53,401 bases of DNA. Origin: an uncultured Chthoniobacterales bacterium (GTDB lineage Bacteria; Verrucomicrobiota; Verrucomicrobiia; Chthoniobacterales; UBA10450). A program made the position numbers and the translations under genes. The stretch lies in contig CADCTA010000041.1 of the NCBI GenBank assembly GCA_902805675.1, positions 1 to 53,401 of the forward strand, read 5' to 3'. The first letter of the stretch is position 1. Each line of letters opens with the position of its first letter. The notes beneath the pieces are model-generated. The model was given only the letters and a program-made list of their open reading frames with translations. It was not told where the DNA came from and searched no databases. Shown here piece by piece: positions 44,470 through 51,348 of this stretch.

Positions 44470-46466
44470 CAGGCTGTGGCGAGAGATTCCCGCGCCGCGG
44501 CGGCGGCACGAAATTCGCGCAGCCAGGCATGCAGCCGCTGCACGCCTTCCTGCATGCCGACCTTCGGCTTCCACCCCGTGGCAGTTTGGAATTTCGAAAA
44601 GTTGCTGACGTAATAGCGCTGATCGCCGGGGCGCCAGTTGCCCCACGAGATGCGAGGGTTTTCGGCGTCGAGCTCACCGATCCAGTCGAGCAGCTCGAGC
44701 AGGCTGGTCGTGTTCTGCGGGCCGCCACCGAGGTTGAAGACCTGGCCGGAGAGCGTGCGGATGTTCTTCCGAGCGAGGAGTAGCGCGTCGACGAGATCTT
44801 CGACGAAGAGGACGTCGCGCACCTGCTTGCCGTCACCGTACAAGGTGATCGGGCGTTTGTTCATCGCCTGGATCAGGAAGTGCGCGACCCAGCCCTGATC
44901 TTCGGTGCCGAACTGATGCGGGCCGTAGATGCAGCTCATGCGGAAGACGACCGCCGGTAATCCAAATGTCCGCGCGTAATCGACGATGTATTGGTCGGCC
45001 GCGCCTTTGGAGCAGCCGTACGGGCTGTAGAACTCGAGCGGTTGTGTCTCGGGTATGCCGCCGTCGCGCGTGCGCTCGTCGACCGGCTCGTAGCGGTTCG
45101 CGTTTAGCCGCAGCTCGACGTCGTCCAGGCTGCCGTAAACTTTATTGGTCGACGTGAAGATGACGGGCGGCGGGTTGCTCATCCCGCGGACTGCCTCGAG
45201 CAGGTTCAATGTGCCGCGCGCGTTGATCTCGAAATCGTTGATCGGGCCGGTGAGGCTGCTGGTGACGGCGACCTGCGCCGCAAGGTGGTACACAGCCGAC
45301 GCGCCTTGCACAGCTTCGGTCAGCGTGCGCGCGTCGCGGATGTCGGCCACCTGCACCTGGACGAGGTCGCCGTGCTGTTCGCGGAGCCAGGCGGCGTTCT
45401 GCTCGACACCGGCGCGGGAGAGATTGTCGTACAGAAGGACCGGCTCTCCGTTAGCGCAGAGCCGATCCGCAAGGTTACAGCCGACGAACCCGGAGCCGCC
45501 GGTGATGAGCACCGGGCGTTTGCGGCGACCGTTCAGTTTCGGCTGGGCATCGGTGAGCCATTGGGATTTTTCGATCGCTTCAACGCCGCCTTGGTTTAGC
45601 AAGCGCAGGAGGAGCTTCTCGGAGCCGTCCGACCGGCGGAGGCCGAAATGCAGCTCGCGCTCGTCGGCACAGCCGGCGCTCGGCTCGAGATCGTGCGCGG
45701 CATACCAGTAAACGCGCTCGGCTGGGGCAGCCATCGCGTTCACGAACGCGGAGATCTGCGCCTGTTCGTCGTGACGCCACGTGGAGTAGCCGGTCTCGGT
45801 GATCCAGATCTCGGCATTCGAGCCATGCTGCAGCAGCACATTGCGAATCCGGGCGATCTTCGATTTCCACCCGTCCCACCAGAACTCGAAGGTCCCTGGG
45901 TAGCCGTGGATCCCGACCGCATCGATATATTTGAGGACGCCGCGCTCGCACATCAGCGCCACCCATTGCGAATCCATCGGGCCGCTCGCGCCGAGCACCG
46001 TCTTCTTGCCGCGCTTTTGCGCCCAATGCGCCGCGCCGCCAACCATCTGACAGAAGATCAGCCAGTTCGGGTCAAGCGTGGTGTCCCATTCGAGCGGGTT
46101 CTTCGGTTTGTTCCAGAGCTCGACCCACTCGAAATGCTCGCCGAAACGCGTGATGAACACGTCGAGGAAGTCGGCGTATTGCTTCGGGTCGCGCGGCGGA
46201 GAGCAGATGTTCGGCGCGATGCCGAGGGTCGGCGGCGTGTAGTGGAAACACGGCAGCACGTCGACTTTTTTGGCGAGGGTCGGAAGCAGCCACGCATACC
46301 ATTCCTGCCCGCCGGCTGTATGCCAATCAGCCCACGAGATGCCAGTCCGCAGCTCGGTCGCGCCGATCGCCTTCAGGTCTTCGAGCAAACGCTCGACGCG
46401 CTCTTCTTCACCTGGCCGAAGCCACTCCAGAAGGCCGAAAACGGGCCGGTTGCTCGGGCCGCTCAT
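44469..46466 (-). CDS. Fusion: glycosidase-like barrel plus NAD-dependent sugar-nucleotide epimerase
   Basis: 665 aa from ATG 46466 (MSGPSNRPVFGLLEW); longer frames read antisense to the neighbour. Residues 8-300 resemble a (beta/alpha)8 glycosidase: LRTGISWADWH (39-49), CFHYTPP, and VELWNKPKN where the family has WNEPNN, so the acid/base Glu is K120. The nucleophile E224 (WITETG) remains. Residues 318-650 are an extended SDR: TGGSGFVG (322-329), YSPYGCSK with Tyr/Lys, YGDGKQVRDVLFVEDLVDAL, and NFSKFQTATGWKPK, as in CDP-paratose 2-epimerases. It overlaps the next epimerase by 4 bases. Inferred: the epimerase makes an NDP-sugar; the barrel may bind carbohydrate rather than hydrolyse it. Confidence 0.88.
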   Translation of the reverse strand: MSGPSNRPVFGLLEWLRPGEEERVERLLEDLKAIGATELRTGISWADWHTAGGQEWYAWLLPTLAKKVDVLPCFHYTPPTLGIAPNICSPPRDPKQYADFLDVFITRFGEHFEWVELWNKPKNPLEWDTTLDPNWLIFCQMVGGAAHWAQKRGKKTVLGASGPMDSQWVALMCERGVLKYIDAVGIHGYPGTFEFWWDGWKSKIARIRNVLLQHGSNAEIWITETGYSTWRHDEQAQISAFVNAMAAPAERVYWYAAHDLEPSAGCADERELHFGLRRSDGSEKLLLRLLNQGGVEAIEKSQWLTDAQPKLNGRRKRPVLITGGSGFVGCNLADRLCANGEPVLLYDNLSRAGVEQNAAWLREQHGDLVQVQVADIRDARTLTEAVQGASAVYHLAAQVAVTSSLTGPINDFEINARGTLNLLEAVRGMSNPPPVIFTSTNKVYGSLDDVELRLNANRYEPVDERTRDGGIPETQPLEFYSPYGCSKGAADQYIVDYARTFGLPAVVFRMSCIYGPHQFGTEDQGWVAHFLIQAMNKRPITLYGDGKQVRDVLFVEDLVDALLLARKNIRTLSGQVFNLGGGPQNTTSLLELLDWIGELDAENPRISWGNWRPGDQRYYVSNFSKFQTATGWKPKVGMQEGVQRLHAWLREFRAAAAARESLATA

Positions 46467-47584
46467 ACGGCGAGGCCTCTTGCCGCGAGCTCGCGTGAGG
46501 CGTCCGCGACCTTGTCGACGGCTGTCTGCCCTTCGAGCCATTCTGCGATCTCGACGAGCCCTTCCTCCAGTGCCACGGCCGGCGCGTAGCCGAGGACATC
46601 GCGTGCGAGCGCGATGTCGGCGAAGCAATTACGAATGTCGCCCACGCGGCAGCGCCCCACGATCTGCGGCTGGATTTGCGGTTTGCCGAGCACCTCCGCC
46701 ATCTGCTCTGCGATCTGGCGGATCGAGAAATGTTCGCCGCTGCCGACGTTGAAGACCTGATCGGCGGCTTCCGGCACTTCGAGGGCGAGCCGGCAGGCTT
46801 GGGCGATATCGTGCACGCTAACGAAATCGCGCTGCTGCTCGCCGTCTTCGTTCACAAGCGGCGCGTTGTTGTTCAGGAATCGCGCGGCGAAGATCGCCAG
46901 CACGCCGGTGTAGGGGTTCGAGAGCGCCTGGCGGGTGCCGTAGATATTAAAGAAGCGAAGGCCGACCGTCGGGATGCCGTAAGCACGGCCAACTGTCATG
47001 CAGAGGCGCTCCTGCTGGTATTTTGAAATCGCGTAGACAGACGGCACGGCCGGGCACTTGCACTCCGGCGTAGGCACCGGCTTCAGCGGCTCGCCGTCTG
47101 GCCCGCGGACCTCCCAATCGTGCGCCTTCAGCTGTTTGAGGGACCGCTCCTGACCAGCCATCAATTTGCCGTGCCGATCCGAGTAGAGCCCCTCGCCGTA
47201 GATGCTCATGCTGGAGGCGACCACCAGCCGCTCGACCGGTTTCTGCGCCAGAGCTTCGAGCAGCACAGCCGTCCCCTCGCCGTTCACGCTCGTGTACTCG
47301 GCGATCTGGTACATGCTCTGGCCGACGCCGACCGTCGCGGCGAAGTGGTAAACTGCGTCCACGCCTTTCAGCGCCCGGGCCACGGCGTCCCGGTCGCGCA
47401 CATCGCCGATCTGCAATTCCACGTCATCCGCGAGGTAATCTGGCCGGCCAGCGGCCTCGCCATGCACCTGCGGAGCCAGATTATCAAGCGCCCGGACGGA
47501 GTATCCGTGTTCGAGCAGCTCGTCGGCCAGATGCGAGCCGACGAAGCCTGCGCCTCCTGTGATTAAAACCTTCTTCGCTCCCAT
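46463..47584 (-). CDS. NAD-dependent epimerase/dehydratase (extended SDR)
   Basis: 373 aa, first gene of the sugar operon. TGGAGFVGSHLADELL near the N-terminus binds NAD; the catalytic pair is in SVYAISKYQQERL with upstream SSMSIYGEG; FFNIYGTRQALSNPYTG and DFVSVHDIAQAC are typical of UDP-glucose-4-epimerase-like enzymes. An insert with ECKCPAVP lies just before the YxxxK, an unusual Cys pair. The family interconverts or dehydrates NDP-sugars in the cytoplasm. A strong Shine-Dalgarno sequence (CAGGAG, 5 nt from the ATG) fits its role as operon leader. The exact sugar is unknown. Confidence 0.92.
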   Translation of the reverse strand: MGAKKVLITGGAGFVGSHLADELLEHGYSVRALDNLAPQVHGEAAGRPDYLADDVELQIGDVRDRDAVARALKGVDAVYHFAATVGVGQSMYQIAEYTSVNGEGTAVLLEALAQKPVERLVVASSMSIYGEGLYSDRHGKLMAGQERSLKQLKAHDWEVRGPDGEPLKPVPTPECKCPAVPSVYAISKYQQERLCMTVGRAYGIPTVGLRFFNIYGTRQALSNPYTGVLAIFAARFLNNNAPLVNEDGEQQRDFVSVHDIAQACRLALEVPEAADQVFNVGSGEHFSIRQIAEQMAEVLGKPQIQPQIVGRCRVGDIRNCFADIALARDVLGYAPAVALEEGLVEIAEWLEGQTAVDKVADASRELAARGLAV

Positions 47585-47983
47585 GTCACTCCTGCCGTAG
47601 CGGCCTGACCCGTCCGGTTGGGCTGTTTTCTAGGTTCTTTGAACAAGCTGTCGACGCGAAAAGATCGGACGTCCAGACGGCAGGCGCGGGACGAGTTATC
47701 ATGGGGTTTTTGCTGCCGTTCTTCCGCAACTTATGGGGTTTCGGACCGGCTTTTAGTTTAAAATCCACAATATCTGGCTGGCACCATCTACTACGCAGCC
47801 CAGACCCGAAAACGGCTGTAAAAACTTTGAACGAAAGGCAACCGCAACCTGTCAGTAGTTCGAATTGTTTAACCCCGTTAAATAGTTCCGACATCAATCG
47901 GAACGCAACCTACGAGGCCCCCGCACACGTAATTCACTGGAGCTTCGAAGTGTGCGCCCCTCCCCCACTTCATGAAGAGTTTT
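47585..47983. promoter_or_regulatory. Divergent regulatory region between the sugar operon and the sigma factor
   Basis: About 400 bp without a supported gene and AT-richer than the surroundings (TTTTAGTTTAAAATCCACAA near 47752). It must hold the promoters for both divergent units. Two dyads are visible near the sigma-factor side: TTTAAC-CCC-GTTAAA (47868-47882) and GTTCCGA-N6-TCGGAAC (47885-47904). I cannot assign -35/-10 boxes with confidence. Confidence 0.6.
47885..47904. promoter_or_regulatory. Candidate operator: GTTCCGA-N6-TCGGAAC
   Basis: A perfect 7-bp inverted repeat with a 6-bp spacer, 80 bp upstream of the sigma-factor start. It is adjacent to a second dyad, TTTAAC-CCC-GTTAAA. Size and placement suit a dimeric regulator or an mRNA leader stem. 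The binding protein is unknown. Confidence 0.45.
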
Positions 47984-48838
47984 ATGGCTGCTGAAGATAG
48001 CGATACTGGAATAAAAATTTACCTGCGTGAGATCGGGCAGATCCCGCTTTTGACGCCGGAGCAAGAGATCGAGCTGGCTGCGAAGATCAAAAAGGGCGAC
48101 CGCGAAGCGCGTGCGCTCATGATCCGCTCGAACCTCCGCCTCGTCGTCAAGATCGCGCACGACTACGCAAACCTAGGGCTCCCGCTGCTCGACCTGATCT
48201 CTGAAGGCAACATCGGCCTGATGAAGGCCGTGGAGCGGTTTGACCCGGCAAAGGGCGGCAAGTTGAGCACGTATGCGGCGTGGTGGATCAAGCAATCCAT
48301 CAAGCGCGCGCTGGCGAACCAATCGAAGACGATCCGCCTCCCGGTTCACCTGGTCGACAAGATCTCGAAGATGCGCCGCGTCTCGCTCCAGATGAGCGAG
48401 GAGCTCGGCCGCGAGCCTACCGACGACGAGCTCGGTGAGGAAATCGGTATCGCAGCCGGCAAAGTTTCGCAGCTGAAGACGGTGTCCATTCGGCCCGCTT
48501 CGCTCGACGCGCCGATCAGTGATGACGATTCGACCGAGTTCGGCGAAATCGTCGGTGACGAGGAAGCTCAGACGCCGTTCGAGCTGCTGCGCGACAAGAA
48601 CCTGCGCAACGAAGTCGGCGGATTGCTCGACGTGCTCGACGACCGCGAGCGGAAGATCATCTTCTCGCGCTTCGGCCTCGACGGCGGCAAGCCGAAGACG
48701 CTCGAGGAAGTCGGCAAGAAGTTCGGCGTCACCCGCGAGCGCATTCGTCAGCTGCAGAACATCGCGCTGTCGAAACTGCGCCGCGCGCTCGGTAAGAAAG
48801 AGCGGCCGGTCGACGTAGAGCTGCCGGTCGAGGCGTAA
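47984..48838 (+). CDS. RNA polymerase sigma factor, sigma-70 family (RpoD/RpoS-like, no region 1.1)
   Basis: 284 aa from ATG 47984, chosen because GAAGAG lies 4 nt upstream; an in-frame ATG at 47972 has no ribosome binding site. Region 1.2 (IKIYLREIGQIPLLTPEQEI), regions 2.1-2.4 (LISEGNIGLMKAVERFD, STYAAWWIKQSIKRAL), region 3 (SKMRRVSLQMSEELGREPT) and region 4.2 helix-turn-helix (LEEVGKKFGVTRERIRQLQN) are complete. Region 1.1 is absent. The -10 and -35 reading residues look like those of primary sigma factors, so this could be the housekeeping or a group-2 sigma. A strong terminator follows. Confidence 0.93.
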   Translation: MAAEDSDTGIKIYLREIGQIPLLTPEQEIELAAKIKKGDREARALMIRSNLRLVVKIAHDYANLGLPLLDLISEGNIGLMKAVERFDPAKGGKLSTYAAWWIKQSIKRALANQSKTIRLPVHLVDKISKMRRVSLQMSEELGREPTDDELGEEIGIAAGKVSQLKTVSIRPASLDAPISDDDSTEFGEIVGDEEAQTPFELLRDKNLRNEVGGLLDVLDDRERKIIFSRFGLDGGKPKTLEEVGKKFGVTRERIRQLQNIALSKLRRALGKKERPVDVELPVEA

Positions 48839-48862
48839 ACGCCGGGCTACCGTAGCATTTTC

Positions 48863-48902
48863 AAAGCGCGCGGATGGCAACGTCCGCGCGCTTTTTGTTT
48901 TT
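48863..48902 (+). terminator. Rho-independent terminator of the sigma-factor gene
   Basis: AAAGCGCGCGGA (48863-48874), 8-nt loop, TCCGCGCGCTTT (48883-48894): a perfect 12-bp stem followed by a T-rich run (TTGTTTTT). It lies 25 bp after the stop codon. It is the clearest intrinsic terminator in the window. Confidence 0.93.
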
Positions 48903-48947
48903 AGAGGCGCGGTCGGAGAATTTGAACGGCGCGTTCGAAATTAACCA

Positions 48948-49121
48948 CGTGGTCATCCTGAGCCGCGAAGACGGCGAAGGACCTCACGCATTCAGTCAGA
49001 GCTGTGGCCGCGTAACGGCAGCAATCACCCACCGCGCCGCTAATACAGCGCCCTCACATGCGGAACGTTGAGCGCCACGGCGTGAGGTCCTTCGCCGTCT
49101 TCGCGGCTCAGGATGACCACG
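48948..49121. repeat. 42-bp perfect inverted repeat between convergent genes
   Basis: The left arm 48948-48989 (starts CGTGGTCATCCTGAGCCGCG) and the right arm 49080-49121 are exact reverse complements over 42 bp, with a 90-bp loop. The TCATCCTGAGC end resembles the GTCATTCCGAGC ends of the other family. It fills most of the space between the sigma-factor terminator and the pyruvate kinase stop. No ORF. Confidence 0.95.
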
Positions 49122-49131
49122 CACCGCAGGG

Positions 49132-50589
49132 TTAATCCATCATCGACTCTTCGCCGGTCGCGCAGGGCGGCGGGCTGGCGGCGTGCGCACGCGCCTGGCG
49201 CACCTGGATCGAGTCGATCTGGCAGTCGCCCGCTCGCAGATCGCTTAGGATCACCAGATTGTCGTTCGCTTCGGTGAGCCGATTTTCACGCAGGTATGCT
49301 TCCGCAGCGTCGATCGTGGTATTCGGGTCGTCGGTGAACGGAAGCACCACCGGCTGCACGCCCCAGCAAAGTGCCAGCTGGCGGCGGATATGATGGGTCG
49401 GCGTGAAGGCAAAGATGGGCGCGCGCTCCGGCCGCAGGTTCGAGACATAGCGCGCCATCGTGCCGTGCCGCGTGAAGACAATAATCTTCGATTTCGGTAA
49501 TGACTCGGCAAGCGCTACAGCCGACCACACGGTCTTTTGGCGCGCGTCGTCGAGCTGCGCCTCCTTGGCGTAGCCGGCGCCACCGCTGCGTTCGATCCGC
49601 TTCGCGACGCGATCGAAGACTTCAATGCATTTAACCGGATACCTGCCGACGGTGGTCTCGCCGCTGAGCATGATCGCGTCGGTTTGCTCGAAGATGGCAT
49701 TGGCCACGTCGCTGATCTCGGCGCGGGTCGGCACAGGGTTCTCGATCATCGACTCGAGCATGTGGGTTGCGACGATCACCGGCTTGCCGTGGCGGATGCA
49801 TTGTTTGACGATCCGCCGCTGGATGATCGGCAGCTCTTCCATCGGGCACTCGATCCCGAGATCGCCGCGCGCGACCATGATCACGTCGCTCGCATTAATG
49901 ATATGGTCGATCTCGCGCACCGCGGATTGATCCTCGATTTTGGCGATGATCAGGGCCTTGCTCTCGAGCGTGCCGAGGACGCGGCGAAGCTCTTCGATAT
50001 CGCTCTTCTGGCGCGCGAAGCTGAGCGCTACGTAATCGACTTTCATCTCCGCCCCGACCTGCACGTCAGCGAGGTCCTTTTTCGTTAGTGGCGGGAGGTT
50101 CACGCGAACGCCTGGGAGATTGATATGACGGCGCGAGCCGAGAGTGCCGGGCGTGAGAACTTTGCAGCGGGCGCGATTCTGTTTCTTCTCGAGGACGAGC
50201 ATCTGGATGACGCCGTTATCGACGAGAACGGTATCGCCCGCGGAAATGTCTGCGATCAGCCCGTCGTAGTTCACGTCGACCGAGTACGTCTCCTCGCTCC
50301 GCGCGCCGCGCACGGTGAACTCGACGATGTCGCCCGGCTGCAACTCCAGCTGCGTCGCCAGATCGCCGGTCCGGATGGCCGGGCCTTGCGTGTCCATCAG
50401 GATCGCCACCGGCCGACCAACTTCATCCGCGATGCTCCTGATCTGCGGGACAATCGCGCGCACCCACTCGTGCTTCGCATGGCTCATGTTCAGGCGGAAG
50501 ACGTCGGCACCCTGCTGCATCAGCTGGCGCAACACCTCCGGCTTCTCGGTCGCGGGTCCGAGCGTGCAGATGATCTTTGTTTTTCGCAT
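49132..50589 (-). CDS. pyk: Pyruvate kinase
   Basis: 485 aa. Starts MRKTKIICTLGPATEKPEVL, then the catalytic barrel with FRLNMSHAKHEW, ILMDTQGPAIRTGD, the B domain (about 70-170), the hallmark IIAKIEDQSAVREIDHII with the catalytic Lys, MVARGDLGIECPMEELP and AIMLSGETTVGRYP. The C-terminal domain (about 345-475) includes IIVFTRHGTMARYVSNLRP. Reaction: phosphoenolpyruvate and ADP to pyruvate and ATP, the last step of glycolysis. A roughly 20-residue Ala/Pro-rich tail follows the fold. It is divergent from the methyltransferase at 50701 and separated from the sigma factor by the 42-bp inverted repeat. Confidence 0.97.
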   Translation of the reverse strand: MRKTKIICTLGPATEKPEVLRQLMQQGADVFRLNMSHAKHEWVRAIVPQIRSIADEVGRPVAILMDTQGPAIRTGDLATQLELQPGDIVEFTVRGARSEETYSVDVNYDGLIADISAGDTVLVDNGVIQMLVLEKKQNRARCKVLTPGTLGSRRHINLPGVRVNLPPLTKKDLADVQVGAEMKVDYVALSFARQKSDIEELRRVLGTLESKALIIAKIEDQSAVREIDHIINASDVIMVARGDLGIECPMEELPIIQRRIVKQCIRHGKPVIVATHMLESMIENPVPTRAEISDVANAIFEQTDAIMLSGETTVGRYPVKCIEVFDRVAKRIERSGGAGYAKEAQLDDARQKTVWSAVALAESLPKSKIIVFTRHGTMARYVSNLRPERAPIFAFTPTHHIRRQLALCWGVQPVVLPFTDDPNTTIDAAEAYLRENRLTEANDNLVILSDLRAGDCQIDSIQVRQARAHAASPPPCATGEESMMD

Positions 50590-50700
50590 GCGGCGTCAGG
50601 ATTCCGGCTCGCCCGGCAAAAGCAAGGCGTTCCGCTGTTCATCGCAGCTGGGGTGCTGCGAGGTTGCGTAACCTCTGCCGCCACGTTTCACTGGCGGGTC

Positions 50701-51321
50701 ATGCACCCGAGCTCGTACGACAAGATGGCGCGCTTCCGCCGCGACTATCTCGAGGCGCGGAAACACGAGCGGCTGACGATCTACGACATCGGCAGCCAAG
50801 ACATCAACGGGTCGTACCGTCCGCTCTTTTCCGAACCGGCATGGCGCTACATCGGAGTCGACATGGCGCCGGGCAAGAACGTCGATCTCCTGCTGAAGAC
50901 GCCTTACTACTGGCGCGAGATCCCGGCCGGCAGCGCGGATGTCGTCATATCCGGGCAGACGTTCGAGCACACTGAGTTTTTCTGGGAAACAACAGCGCAG
51001 ATCGCTCGGGCGTTAAAAATCGGCGGACTGTGCTGCATCCTGGCGCCGTCTGCCGGGCCGGAACATCGCTATCCCGTCGATTGCTGGCGCGTTTACCCGG
51101 ATGGCTTCCGCGCGGTGGCGCGCTACGCCGGCCTCGAGATTCTCGAAGCCACCGCCCAGTGGGAGGACCTGCCGCAGTACGACAATGAGAGCAACAAGTG
51201 GCACGACGCCATGCTCGTCGCGCGCAAACGGGCAGAGCCGTTATCCGTGCGCGCGATCCGCGCGCTCCACACCTGGGTCAGCCAGAAGCTCCCGGATCGC
51301 GCTCTGGTGCAAGTGCCGTAG
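50701..51321 (+). CDS. SAM-dependent methyltransferase (class I)
   Basis: 206 aa from ATG 50701 (MHPSSYDKMARFRRDYLEAR); an apparent longer frame upstream is antisense to pyk. SAM motifs: TIYDIGSQDINGSYR (motif I), YIGVDMAPGKNVD (end of strand 2), ADVVISGQTFEHTEFFWE (motif IV), ALKIGGLCCILAPS. The fold resembles small methyltransferases found near sugar genes, but the substrate is unknown. It is convergent with the secreted propeller gene, with 27 bp between the stops. The first SAM loop is D-I-G-S-Q-D rather than the usual D-x-G-x-G-x, a mild deviation. Confidence 0.82.
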   Translation: MHPSSYDKMARFRRDYLEARKHERLTIYDIGSQDINGSYRPLFSEPAWRYIGVDMAPGKNVDLLLKTPYYWREIPAGSADVVISGQTFEHTEFFWETTAQIARALKIGGLCCILAPSAGPEHRYPVDCWRVYPDGFRAVARYAGLEILEATAQWEDLPQYDNESNKWHDAMLVARKRAEPLSVRAIRALHTWVSQKLPDRALVQVP

Positions 51322-51348
51322 CGTCGATCCGGGCAAACTGCCGCGCGC

